From: Microbispora bryophytorum
GTDB lineage: Bacteria > Actinomycetota > Actinomycetes > Streptosporangiales > Streptosporangiaceae
Direction: 5' to 3'
Assembly (NCBI RefSeq): GCF_006874465.1
Contig: NZ_VIRL01000029.1
Span: 1 to 64,000 of the forward strand
Length of the DNA stretch: 64,000 nt
In this document: positions 55,939 through 63,886 of the stretch, in pieces
Layout: the number at the start of each line of letters is the position of its first letter
How positions within the stretch are numbered: position 1 is the stretch's first letter
Made by a program: the position numbers and the translations under genes
Notes under the pieces: model-generated
Told to the model about the DNA's origin: nothing
The model's input: only the letters and a program-made list of their open reading frames with translations
Database searches by the model: none

Positions 55939-56009
55939 GCGAGCGGATCAGGAAGCGCAGCGCGATTCGCTCATGCGACTCCGAGCCGCCGGGCGAGGAG
56001 ACGACATGA
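55935..56009 (+). other. 24-residue linker mini-ORF (MSER-type element) between aroA and rsgA
   Basis: The ATG overlaps the aroA stop (ATGA), and the frame ends in a TGA overlapping another ATG at 56006, whose 15-codon frame ends at 56053 on the CTG from which rsgA seems to start. The insert starts ATGAGCGAGCG and ends with GGCGAGGAGA near the next ATGAG, as does the insert at 18325. It also contains the inverted pair ATGAGCGA/TCGCTCAT (about 55935-55974). Probably a dispersed repeat. Confidence 0.6.
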
Positions 56010-56049
56010 GCGGCCGGCCGGTCCTCGTCGCACGATCGGGGCGCGGACA

Positions 56050-57078
56050 CTGAGTAAGCGGCAGTACGACGAGGACGACGTCAGGGTCAGGCCGGGCAAG
56101 GGCTCGCGGCCCCGGACGCGGATCAGGCCTGCCCACAGCGAGGCGGTCGAGGGCTTCGTGGTGGCCGTCGACCGCGGGCGCTACACCTGCCTGGTCGGCG
56201 AGGGCGTCCCCCACTCCACGACACCGAAGAAGCGGAGGGGCGAGCGTGCGCTCATCATGGCGATGAAGGCCCGCGAGCTCGGCCGCAAGGGCATCGTCGT
56301 CGGCGACCGCGTGGCGCTGGTCGGCGACGTCACCGGGCAGCCCGACACGCTGGCGCGCATCGTCCGCGTGGAGGAGCGCACCTCGATGCTGCGCCGCAGC
56401 GCCGACGACGTGGACGACATCGAGCGCCCCATCGTCGCCAACGCCGACCAGTTGGTCATCGTCACCGCGCTCACCGATCCCCCGCCGCGTCCCCGGATGA
56501 TCGACCGGATGCTCGTCGCGGCCTACGACGCCGACATCGAGCCGCTGCTGTGCCTCACCAAGGCCGACCTGGCCCCCGCCGAGGACCTGGTGGCGCTGTA
56601 CGAGCCCCTCGGCGTGCCGTACGTGGTGGTCCGCAAGGGCGGCCCGGTCGACGACCTGGGCGAGGCGCTCGCGAATCGCATCAGCGTGCTCGTCGGCCAC
56701 TCCGGGGTCGGCAAGTCGACTCTGGTCAACGCGCTGGTGCCGCACGCCCACCGGGCCGTGTCCCACGTGAACGCCGTGACCGGCAGGGGCAGGCACACCT
56801 CCACCTCCGCGGTCGCCCTGGAGCTGCCGGAGGGCGGCTGGATCATCGACACCCCCGGCGTACGCAGCTTCGGGCTCGCCCACATCTCTGTGGAGACCGT
56901 GCTCGCCGCCTTCCCCGACCTGGTGGACGCCACCACCGAATGCCCCAAGGGCTGCACCCACCTCGGCGACGACTGCGCCCTCGACCGGTACGTCGCCGAG
57001 GGGCACGCGGATCCGGCGCGCCTGGAGTCGCTGCGCCGGCTGCTCGCCAGCCGCGAGGGCTCCCCCGACGAGGACTAG
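56050..57078 (+). CDS. rsgA: Ribosome small-subunit-dependent GTPase A
   Basis: The protein has 342 residues counted from CTG 56050. The sequence SKRQYDEDDVRVRPGKGSRP directly after that CTG is the conserved N-terminal end of actinobacterial RsgA, yet no ATG, GTG or TTG lies before it in frame; GTG 56158 would remove it and part of the OB fold. The circularly permuted GTPase has LTKAD (G4), GHSGVGKST (G1) and DTPGV (G3), then the zinc finger CPKGCTHLGDDCALD. It acts in 30S subunit maturation. The CTG overlaps a mini-ORF stop (CTGA). Confidence 0.85.
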   Translation: MSKRQYDEDDVRVRPGKGSRPRTRIRPAHSEAVEGFVVAVDRGRYTCLVGEGVPHSTTPKKRRGERALIMAMKARELGRKGIVVGDRVALVGDVTGQPDTLARIVRVEERTSMLRRSADDVDDIERPIVANADQLVIVTALTDPPPRPRMIDRMLVAAYDADIEPLLCLTKADLAPAEDLVALYEPLGVPYVVVRKGGPVDDLGEALANRISVLVGHSGVGKSTLVNALVPHAHRAVSHVNAVTGRGRHTSTSAVALELPEGGWIIDTPGVRSFGLAHISVETVLAAFPDLVDATTECPKGCTHLGDDCALDRYVAEGHADPARLESLRRLLASREGSPDED

Positions 57079-57160
57079 AACGACCGAAGACTGGAACGAC
57101 CAGGGCTGGAACTGCCAGGCTTGGAACTGCCAGGGCTGGAACGACGGGGGCTAGAAGGAC
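57074..57160. repeat. Short tandem repeat in the rsgA-lysE gap
   Basis: About five imperfect copies of a 14-18-bp unit (core CTGGAACTGCCAG) run from the rsgA stop into the lysE-like stop. It codes for nothing evident. Confidence 0.6.
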
Positions 57161-57789
57161 GCGCTCCGGCTGAAAGCGAGCATTAGGGCGAGCGCTCCGA
57201 GCATGCTCCCCATGGCGATCCGCTGGGCTCGCAACCACGCCGGCCGGTGCGCCAGGAAACCCGCGACGCTTCCCGCGGCCAGCACGATCGACAGGTTCAC
57301 CGTCGCGGCCACCGCGATCTGGAAAAGGCCGAGGACGACGCCCTGGAAAAGCACGTTGCCCGCCTGGATATCGACGAACTGCGGAATGACAGATATATAC
57401 AGAATGGCGATCTTCGGGTTGAGCAGATTCGTCATCAGTCCCATGGCGAAGAGCCGGGGCGGCGGGTCGTGCGGCACGTCCCGCACGGTGAACACCGAAG
57501 CGCCGCCGGGCCTGATCGTCTTCCAGGCGAGCCAGAGCAGGTAACCCGCTCCTACCAGCCGTATCGCGGTGAGAACCTGCGGAAACGCGGAGAACAGCGC
57601 CGCCAGGCCGAGATTCGTCGCCGTCAGATAGACGAGGAAACCCGCGACGACTCCGCTCAACGAGATGATTCCGGCGCGGCGTCCCTGGCTGATGCTGCGC
57701 GAAACGAGATACATCATGTTCGGGCCCGGTGAAAGCACCATTCCGAGTGCCACGGACACGACCCCCAGCACGGCGTTCGGTTCGACCAT
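57151..57789 (-). CDS. LysE/RhtB-family amino acid exporter
   Basis: The protein has 212 residues with about six membrane helices. The N-terminal block LSPGPNMMYLVSRSISQGRRAGI is the family signature, and GLMTNLLNPKIAILYISVIPQF the second. It exports amino acids or related metabolites. ATG 57789 follows AAAGGGCGG. It is divergent from a MocR regulator, with an operator between, so it is probably the MocR target. Confidence 0.9.
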   Translation of the reverse strand: MVEPNAVLGVVSVALGMVLSPGPNMMYLVSRSISQGRRAGIISLSGVVAGFLVYLTATNLGLAALFSAFPQVLTAIRLVGAGYLLWLAWKTIRPGGASVFTVRDVPHDPPPRLFAMGLMTNLLNPKIAILYISVIPQFVDIQAGNVLFQGVVLGLFQIAVAATVNLSIVLAAGSVAGFLAHRPAWLRAQRIAMGSMLGALALMLAFSRSASF

Positions 57790-57866
57790 GATGCCGCCCT
57801 TTCCTCTCATGTCGTCAGTGCCGGTCCGGACGGCTTTCTCAGGCTATTGCACCACTCAGAAAGAAT

Positions 57867-57899
57867 GCAATATTCAATATTGCTCTCGGAGCAATATTG
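57867..57899. promoter_or_regulatory. MocR operator
   Basis: Two overlapping perfect inverted repeats are present: GCAATATT-C-AATATTGC (57867-57883), and CAATATTGCTC-TCG-GAGCAATATTG (57875-57899, 11-bp arms). The result is an array of GCAATATT half-sites in an otherwise G+C-rich region, 57-89 bp before the MocR start. Confidence 0.75.
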
Positions 57900-57955
57900 T
57901 GTTTGAATGCGTTCACCGTGGCACTGCGAACCATGCGCGCGGTGAGGAGGCGGCG

Positions 57956-59293
57956 GTGGAGGACTACCGGAAGCTGGCCGACGAGGTGGCCGCGGACATC
58001 ACCGCCGGGCGGCTCAGGCCGGGAGACCGGCTGCCTCCGCAGCGGGACTTCGCCCGGCGGCGCGGCATCGCCGGCTCCACGGCGGCGCGCGTCTACGCGG
58101 AGCTGACCCGCCGCGGCCTGACGGTCGGCGAGGTCGGCCGCGGCACCTTCGTCCGCGCCTCCTCCCGGCGTCCCGGAACCGCCCTGGCCGAACCGAGCGG
58201 CACCAGGATCGACCTCGAACTTAACTATCCCGTCATCCCCGAGCAGGTCCGCCTGCTCGGGGACGGCATCAGGCCGCTGCTGCGCCCCGATGTGCTGGAG
58301 GCGTCCATGCGCCCGGTGGGCGCGGCGGGCACCCCCCACGCCCGCGAGGCCGTCGCGGACCTGCTCGCCCGCGCCGGCTGGCGCCCCGACCCGGCGCGGC
58401 TGCTGTTCGCCGGCAACGGACGCCAGGCGATCGCGGCCGTCATCGCCGCACTGGTCCCGCCCGGTGCGCGGCTGGGAGTCGAGGAGCTCACCTACCCCGT
58501 GGTGAAGACGATCGCCGCCCGGCTCGGGGTGGCCCTCGTGCCCCTGCCGATCGACGAGGCGGGCCTGGTGCCCGAAGCGGTGGAGGCCGCCGCCCGCAAG
58601 GCTCCGCTGCGAGCGGTCTACCTCCAGCCCACGCTGCACAACCCGTTGTCGCTCACCATGCCGGTCGAGCGCCGCGCCGAGCTCGCGGCCGTGCTCGCGC
58701 GGCTGGACGTGCCCGCCGTCGAGGACGGCGTCTGGTCGTTCCTCCGGGACGAGCTGCCCCCGCTGGCCGCCGTGGCGCCCGAGCGCACGATCCTCGTCGA
58801 CAGCCTCTCCAAGCGGCTCGCCCCCGGGCTGACCGTCGGATTCGCCGTCGTGCCGGAGGCCGTCGCCCCCAAGGTGACCGCGGCGCTACATTCGGGAGGC
58901 TCCGCGCCGCCGCGGTTCGCGCTGGAGGCGGCGGCCCGGCTGGCCGGCGACGGCGTCGTGGAGGCGCTGAGCCGGGGCAAGCGGCGGGACGCCGAGGCCC
59001 GGCAGGAGATCGTGACACGCCACCTGGGCGAGTTCGCCGTCCGCGGCGATCCGCGGTCCTACTACTGCTGGTGGGAGCTGCCGCCTCCGTGGCGGGCCGA
59101 CACGTTCGTGGCCGCCGCCGCGCGGCACGGCATCGCCGTCACTCCGGCGGCGGCCTTCGCCGTCGGCGACAACCGCACGCCGAACGCCGTCCGCCTCGGC
59201 CTGGCCTCACCCCCGGCCGCGACGCTGGCACGCGCCCTGGCCACCCTCGCCGGGCTCGCCCGTTCCTCACCGGACGACCTGCCGGCCGAGTGA
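57956..59293 (+). CDS. MocR-family regulator (GntR HTH fused to aminotransferase-like domain)
   Basis: The protein has 445 residues. A GntR winged helix (RLRPGDRLPPQRDFARRRGIAGSTAARVYAELTRRGL) is at 1-80, followed by a fold type I aminotransferase domain. That domain keeps QPTLHNPLS and the PLP-lysine region VDSLSKRLAPGLTVGF. MocR proteins use PLP and an amino compound as effectors. GTG 57956 has GAGGAGG upstream. It is divergent from the LysE-type exporter, which it likely activates, and may control itself through the GCAATATT sites. Confidence 0.9.
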   Translation: MEDYRKLADEVAADITAGRLRPGDRLPPQRDFARRRGIAGSTAARVYAELTRRGLTVGEVGRGTFVRASSRRPGTALAEPSGTRIDLELNYPVIPEQVRLLGDGIRPLLRPDVLEASMRPVGAAGTPHAREAVADLLARAGWRPDPARLLFAGNGRQAIAAVIAALVPPGARLGVEELTYPVVKTIAARLGVALVPLPIDEAGLVPEAVEAAARKAPLRAVYLQPTLHNPLSLTMPVERRAELAAVLARLDVPAVEDGVWSFLRDELPPLAAVAPERTILVDSLSKRLAPGLTVGFAVVPEAVAPKVTAALHSGGSAPPRFALEAAARLAGDGVVEALSRGKRRDAEARQEIVTRHLGEFAVRGDPRSYYCWWELPPPWRADTFVAAAARHGIAVTPAAAFAVGDNRTPNAVRLGLASPPAATLARALATLAGLARSSPDDLPAE

Positions 59294-59295
59294 GG

Positions 59296-59739
59296 TCACC
59301 CCGTGCGGTTGGGGCGCAGCGTCCAGGAGACGGTCATCTCCGAGACGACGACGTCGCCGGCGTCGCGGATCTCGACGGCGACGTCGAACTCGGGCCGCTC
59401 CCCCGCGTCCAGCCGGGCGACGACCGCCTCCCGCTCGGCCCGCAAGGTGGCGGCGGCGGTGACCTCGCCCATGGCGAGCTTGCGGTAGGCGATCCTCGCC
59501 TCGGTCGCCAGCGGCACGGCCCGGGAGAGCTGGTCGCCGAAGGCCGACAGCATGGCCGCGCCCGAGGCGGTCTCGGCCAGCGTGAACAGGGCGCCCGCGT
59601 GCGGGCCGCCCACGTGGTTGTGCAGGTCTCCCCGGTCGGCCAGGCGGGCGACCGCCGCACCGCCGCCGATCGCGTCGAACGTGATGCCGAGCAGCCGCGC
59701 GAACGGGACGCTGTCGAGCATGAAGGCGCCGATGTCCAT
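59296..59739 (-). CDS. Hotdog-fold thioesterase (DUF4442-type)
   Basis: The protein has 147 residues. It is a PaaI/YiiD-C-like hotdog: GDLHNHVGGPHAGALFTLAETASGAAM on the central helix, then beta strands with ARIAYRKLAMGEVTAAATL. It probably hydrolyses an acyl-CoA. ATG 59739 starts MDIGAFMLDS; the upstream open frame to 60849 is antisense shadow of hisN. Divergent from hisN by 81 bp. Confidence 0.82.
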   Translation of the reverse strand: MDIGAFMLDSVPFARLLGITFDAIGGGAAVARLADRGDLHNHVGGPHAGALFTLAETASGAAMLSAFGDQLSRAVPLATEARIAYRKLAMGEVTAAATLRAEREAVVARLDAGERPEFDVAVEIRDAGDVVVSEMTVSWTLRPNRTG

Positions 59740-59820
59740 GGCCGGGATGTTACCGGCAGGTACGGTTCGGGGTGATCCTTCCTCTGATGTCAGCAGGTCG
59801 CGGCACGGTACGTTGGGCCT

Positions 59821-60606
59821 GTGACGGAGTACCGCGACGACTTGCACCTCGCGCATCTGCTGGCGGACGCCGCCGACGACATCACGATGCGCCGTTTCAA
59901 GGCCGTGGACCTCAAGGTCGACACCAAGCCCGACCTCACCCCGGTCAGCGACGCCGACCGGGCCGTGGAGGAGGCGATCCGCGGCACGCTGCGCCGTGCC
60001 CGGCCCCGCGACGCCGTCGTGGGCGAGGAGTTCGGCATGACCGGCTACGGCATGCGTTCCTGGATCATCGATCCGATCGACGGCACCAAGAACTACGTAC
60101 GCGGAGTCCCCGTGTGGGCCACGCTGATCGCGCTGATGGAGCACGGCAAGGTCGTCGTGGGCGTGGTCTCGGCGCCGGCGCTCTCCCGCCGCTGGTGGGC
60201 CGCCAAGGAGGCCGGCGCGTGGACCGGGCGGAGTATGAGCAAGGCCACGCGCTGCGAGGTGTCCTCGGTCGGCCGCCTCGACGACGCCTCCTTCTCCTTC
60301 TCCGACCTGGAGGAGTGGGAGAAGGCCGGACGGCTCGACCCGTTCCTCGACCTCACGAGGGACTGCTGGCGCACCCGCGGCTACGGCGACTTCTGGTCGC
60401 ACATGATGGTCGCCGAGGGCTCGGCGGACATCTCCGCAGAGCCCGAGCTGTCCCCCTGGGACATGGCGGCGCTCACGATCATCGTGGAGGAGGCCGGCGG
60501 CTCCTGCACCGCGCTCGACGGCACCCCGCCCCTCGACGGCGGCAACCTCGTCTGCACCAACGGCCTGCTCCACAACGAGGTCCTCAAGCGCCTGTCCCCG
60601 CGCTGA
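59821..60606 (+). CDS. hisN: Histidinol-phosphatase (inositol-monophosphatase family)
   Basis: The protein has 261 residues. The metal-binding motifs are GEEFGMTG and WIIDPIDGTKNYVRGVPVWATLI, and the C-terminal one is PWDMAALTIIVEEAGG. This sequence is typical of the actinobacterial HisN that completes histidine synthesis, although inositol phosphatase activity cannot be excluded. Start GTG 59821. No other his gene is near. Confidence 0.87.
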   Translation: MTEYRDDLHLAHLLADAADDITMRRFKAVDLKVDTKPDLTPVSDADRAVEEAIRGTLRRARPRDAVVGEEFGMTGYGMRSWIIDPIDGTKNYVRGVPVWATLIALMEHGKVVVGVVSAPALSRRWWAAKEAGAWTGRSMSKATRCEVSSVGRLDDASFSFSDLEEWEKAGRLDPFLDLTRDCWRTRGYGDFWSHMMVAEGSADISAEPELSPWDMAALTIIVEEAGGSCTALDGTPPLDGGNLVCTNGLLHNEVLKRLSPR

Positions 60607-60782
60607 CATTTCCCTCCATGTCCGGATAAATCGTCGAATTTCCGTTGGCGGCGTTATCGATCCGGCGGCATTCGTGCCTTGTCCGTGACAACCGGCTGCC
60701 AACCGGCTCGTCGCCGCGCACGTCCAAAAACGGGACGCGTAAGCGGACCGCCTCAGACCACTGCGACGAGCCGGAATTCGAT

Positions 60783-61532
60783 ATGAGCGCACCAGCGAAG
60801 CCGCGAAGGACAGCCGACGACGACGGAAAGGAAGAGCGGAAGAACGCACGCAGAATCGCCGTCATCACTGGCGTCTGGGCCTGCGTGGGGACGCTGATCA
60901 CCGCCGCGTCGGCGGTGACGATCGCCGTGATCAACGCCCCCGACGCCGTGCGGAACGTGGTCGGAGAGAACATCGCCGTGACGCATACGGCGACGGCGAC
61001 GGTCACCGCCACCGTGACCGCCACGGTGACCGCCGGCGCGGAGGCCACCTCCACCCCCGCCGGCTCCACCCCGGCCGACCCCGGGACGGCCACGCCTCTG
61101 GCCAGGAGGGACGCCGTCGGCGTCGCGGGCTGCAGAACGCCGGACGGCTACGGCAACGACTGGGGCGACCGCTCGGTCGCCGTCGCGGGCTCGGACGAGC
61201 AACTCACCGCCGTCACCTGCCGGGTGAACGAGGCCGGCGCCGTGACGGGCCATCTCGACTACGTGGTTCCCCAGAACGCGACCAGGTTCACGGCGCGCGT
61301 CGGAATCGACCGCGTTTCTCCAAACACGTCGGCACAGGTGCGTTTTTCCGTTCTCGACCTGAGCGACCATGTCCTCGCACAGCAGGTGGCGACGTACACG
61401 AATGCGCCGGAAATCACGGTCCCGGTATCTGGAATTCAGCGGATCCGCCTGAGAATGACCGTCATCAAGAGCAGCGGGGTCACCTCGGCGAACTACTTCC
61501 GGGTCGCGTGGATGAACGCCTCCTATCGGTGA
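60783..61532 (+). CDS. Membrane-anchored protein with NPCBM-like C-terminal domain
   Basis: The protein has 249 residues. A charged cytoplasmic segment (1-22) precedes one membrane helix (RIAVITGVWACVGTLITAASAVTIAVI). A low-complexity TATATVTATVTATV stalk and a Pro/Ser/Thr spacer follow. The outer domain (about 115-249) has RFTARVGIDRV, QVRFSVLD and VPVSGIQRIRLRMTVI, the pattern of NPCBM/DUF1080-like sugar-binding domains. It may bind a surface polysaccharide. ATG 60783 lacks a strong ribosome site. Single gene. Confidence 0.72.
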   Translation: MSAPAKPRRTADDDGKEERKNARRIAVITGVWACVGTLITAASAVTIAVINAPDAVRNVVGENIAVTHTATATVTATVTATVTAGAEATSTPAGSTPADPGTATPLARRDAVGVAGCRTPDGYGNDWGDRSVAVAGSDEQLTAVTCRVNEAGAVTGHLDYVVPQNATRFTARVGIDRVSPNTSAQVRFSVLDLSDHVLAQQVATYTNAPEITVPVSGIQRIRLRMTVIKSSGVTSANYFRVAWMNASYR

Positions 61533-61658
61533 GGGCGGCGCGCCTCGCCTCCTGCGCGCCACCCGCAGAGACCAGGCGCCTTGTCGTCCTGGTACTCGAA
61601 GGGCCGCCTGCCGCGAGATGTACGCCAGGAGCTCGCTGATCCCCGGGCCCGGGATCGC

Positions 61659-61997
61659 TCACACGGGGAGGGTGTCTCCGGGGAAGCCGTGGCACGGGTG
61701 AACCTCGCAACGCATCATCCCGGCTCGAACGCAGGGGTCCCCGGCCATGATCTCCGTGGCTTCTTCGGCCGGCACGGTCATGATCGCGACGCCGGCCACG
61801 GTGTCGGAGGCGACCGGGCACAGGATCGCGATCACCCCCTCGGCGCGCAGCGACACCATGCGTCGCTGGTGTTCGAGTTCGATCGCGTCCGCGCCGTCCA
61901 TGGTCCGCTCCGGTCCCCACTGAAGGAGCGCCAGGCTGTAGGGCTTCGCGGTCGCGGCCAGAGCCCGAATCTGTTCGTCGGTCACGGTCGCGCTCAT
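61659..61997 (-). CDS. YciI-like protein
   Basis: The protein has 112 residues with a YCII-related dimeric alpha-beta barrel: KPYSLALLQWGPERT, HQRRMVSLRAEGVIAILCPV and GVAIMTVPAEEATEIMAGDPCVRAGMM. The central His is the presumed active site. ATG 61997 with GGGAGAC upstream, 9 bp after the VOC gene, so they form an operon. The substrate may be the product or a by-product of the VOC enzyme reaction. Function not known. Confidence 0.8.
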   Translation of the reverse strand: MSATVTDEQIRALAATAKPYSLALLQWGPERTMDGADAIELEHQRRMVSLRAEGVIAILCPVASDTVAGVAIMTVPAEEATEIMAGDPCVRAGMMRCEVHPCHGFPGDTLPV

Positions 61998-62006
61998 GAT
62001 GTCTCC

Positions 62007-62447
62007 CTACTTCTCGAGGCGCTCGGCCAGCGAGACGATGATTCCTTCGGGCCCGCGGACGTAGGCCATCCGCCACACGCCTTCGTATTCGCCGATGCCT
62101 CCCACCAGGCCGTAACCGTCGGCTGCGGCGTGGTCGACCGCGGCGTGGAGGTCGTGCACCTCGAAGGCGACGTTGCGCAGGCCCAGCGCGTTGGCCGGCG
62201 CGGGCGAACTGGGGAGGTGGTCCGGCCGCGTGAAGCTTGAGAGCTCCAGCGTCGTACCTCCGCCCGGCGCTCGCAGCATGACGATCTCGGTGCGGGCGCC
62301 GGTCATGCCGATCACCGTGTCCAGGAACTCGCCTTCGACGGCCATCTTCCGATCGGCCTCCAGACCGAGGCTGACGAAGAACGCCGTCGCGGCGTCGAGG
62401 TCGGCGACGGTGATGCCGACATGGTCGAAGCGTTTGATGAATGTCAT
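62007..62447 (-). CDS. VOC-family (glyoxalase/dioxygenase-like) protein
   Basis: The protein has 146 residues and two betaalphabetabetabeta modules. Likely metal ligands are His9 (FDHVGI), and the His and Glu in NVAFEVHDL and EGIIVSLAERLE. It is close to methylmalonyl-CoA epimerase/lactoylglutathione lyase-like proteins. ATG 62447. It forms an operon with the YciI gene and is divergent from an HxlR regulator, which suggests a response to reactive aldehydes, a common HxlR context. Confidence 0.85.
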   Translation of the reverse strand: MTFIKRFDHVGITVADLDAATAFFVSLGLEADRKMAVEGEFLDTVIGMTGARTEIVMLRAPGGGTTLELSSFTRPDHLPSSPAPANALGLRNVAFEVHDLHAAVDHAAADGYGLVGGIGEYEGVWRMAYVRGPEGIIVSLAERLEK

Positions 62448-62458
62448 CGGATCCCTTT

Positions 62459-62514
62459 CGAGGTTTCTTTAAGAGACGCTAGAAAGGTAGCACCCGAGGT
62501 TTCGTAAGGGAACC
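62459..62514. promoter_or_regulatory. HxlR operator repeats
   Basis: CGAGGTTTC occurs at 62459-62467 and 62495-62503 (36-bp period), each followed by a TAAG-containing stretch. The second belongs to a near-perfect inverted repeat GGTTTC-GTAAG-GGAACC (62498-62514). They lie between divergent starts at 62447 and 62535. Confidence 0.6.
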
Positions 62515-62534
62515 CCACTTGCTAGATTGCTGTC

Positions 62535-62984
62535 ATGCAGCGAACGCGGTTCGGGGAGATGGCGTGTTCCATCGCGCGCACCTTGGACGTGATCGGCGAG
62601 CCCTGGTCGCCGCTGATCCTGCGCGACGTGTGGGCCGGGGTGCGCCGCTTCGACCACATCCAGGCTGATTTGGGGATCTCCCGCAAGGTGCTCACCGAGC
62701 GGCTCAACCACCTGGTCGAACAGGGTGTGCTCGAGCGGCTGCCCTACGACGGCCGCCCCCGCTACGAGTACCACCTCACCGCCAAGGGCACCGATCTCGT
62801 AGAGATGCTCATGGTGATGGCCCGGTGGGGTGACCGCTGGCTCGCCGGCGAGGCCGGGCCTCCCGTCCTCTACCGCCACCATGCCTGCGGGCAGATCGGC
62901 CAGGTCGAGCCACGCTGCAGCCACTGCGGAGAGCCGATGCACGCCGACGACGTCGACCTCCTCCCAGGCCCGGGCGCGGCCTGA
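62535..62984 (+). CDS. HxlR-family transcriptional regulator
   Basis: The protein has 149 residues. It has an HxlR winged helix: CSIARTLDVIGEPWSPLILRDVWAGVRRFDHIQADLGISRKVLTERLNHLVEQGVLERLPYDGRPRYEYHLTAKG pattern (residues 10-85). A C-terminal part with a four-Cys-like set (HHACGQ, PRCSHCGEP) might bind zinc. ATG 62535. Divergent from the VOC-YciI operon and probably its regulator. HxlR proteins commonly respond to aldehydes or thiol reagents through cysteines; Cys10 here is a candidate. Confidence 0.9.
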   Translation: MQRTRFGEMACSIARTLDVIGEPWSPLILRDVWAGVRRFDHIQADLGISRKVLTERLNHLVEQGVLERLPYDGRPRYEYHLTAKGTDLVEMLMVMARWGDRWLAGEAGPPVLYRHHACGQIGQVEPRCSHCGEPMHADDVDLLPGPGAA

Positions 62985-63034
62985 CGGCCGATGCTTCGGC
63001 CCTCGCCGGTGAGGGTCACAAAGCTCGGTGAGGG

Positions 63035-63886
63035 TTACAGCGCGAGGACGTCACCCGCGGCGGTGAGGAGGCTGCCGCGGTACGCCTCGCCGAACAGGCA
63101 GACGTGGACGGCGAGCGGGTGGAGCTGGTGCAGCGGCACGCGCTCGCGCCAGCCGTCCGCGAGGGGCGCCGCCTCGCGGTAGGCGGCGAGGATCGTGTTG
63201 AGGTGCGGCGCCCCGAACAGCGTCAGCATCGCGAGGTCGGTCTCCCTGTGGCCGCCGTGGGCGGCCGGATCGACCAGCACGACCCCGTCCGCCGACCACA
63301 GCAGGTTCCCGCTCCACAGGTCGCCGTGGATCCGGCTCGGCGGCTCGGCCGGCCCGGCGACCTCCGTCACCCGGTCACACGCCTCCTCGACCAGCTCCAC
63401 ATCGGCGGCCGACAGCGCGCCGCGGTCACGCGCGAGCCGTACGAACGGGAGCACGCGGCGGGACGCGTAGAACGACGGCCAGTCCGGCGCGGGCTCGTTG
63501 CTCATCGGCAGCTCGGCGATGTAGCCGGGCCAGGGGGCGCCGAAGTCCGCGGCCCCGGCGGCGTGCAGAGCGGCCAGCTCACGCCCGAACCGCTCGGCGG
63601 CCCCGGCCGTCGCGGGCACGGTGTCGACCCACTCCAGCACCAGCGCGCCGCCGTCCGCGGCGACCACCTCGGGGACGGCGACCGCGCCCGGCTCGGCCAG
63701 CCAGCGCAGCCCCGCCGCCTCGCTGCCGAAGACGGCGGACGCGTCCGCGCCCTTCCCGGCGGCGCCCTTCTCGGCGGCCCCCTCCTTGATTGCGCTCTTC
63801 TTGACGAACACCCTGCGGCCGTCGCCGAGCACGCCCTCGTGCAGCGTCCAGGCGTGCCCGCCGCCGAGATCCCTAGTGATCCTCAA
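63035..63886 (-). CDS. Fructosamine kinase family protein
   Basis: The protein has 283 residues with a protein-kinase-like fold. The catalytic loop is IHGDLWSGNLLW and the metal-binding Asp is in VLVDPAAHGGHRETDLAML, both exact family signatures. It phosphorylates ketoamine adducts on glycated proteins so that they break down. Start TTG 63886, overlapping the LMW-PTP stop by 14 bp. An Ala/Gly/Lys-rich insert (about 30-50) sits between the first strands. Bacterial members mainly act on ribulosamines and erythrulosamines. Confidence 0.88.
   Translation of the reverse strand: MRITRDLGGGHAWTLHEGVLGDGRRVFVKKSAIKEGAAEKGAAGKGADASAVFGSEAAGLRWLAEPGAVAVPEVVAADGGALVLEWVDTVPATAGAAERFGRELAALHAAGAADFGAPWPGYIAELPMSNEPAPDWPSFYASRRVLPFVRLARDRGALSAADVELVEEACDRVTEVAGPAEPPSRIHGDLWSGNLLWSADGVVLVDPAAHGGHRETDLAMLTLFGAPHLNTILAAYREAAPLADGWRERVPLHQLHPLAVHVCLFGEAYRGSLLTAAGDVLAL

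Noticed and set aside
57074-57160. Tandem repeat after rsgA as a CRISPR-like or minisatellite array
   Set aside because: Units are short, degenerate, adjacent without spacers and only about five; treated as simple repeat.
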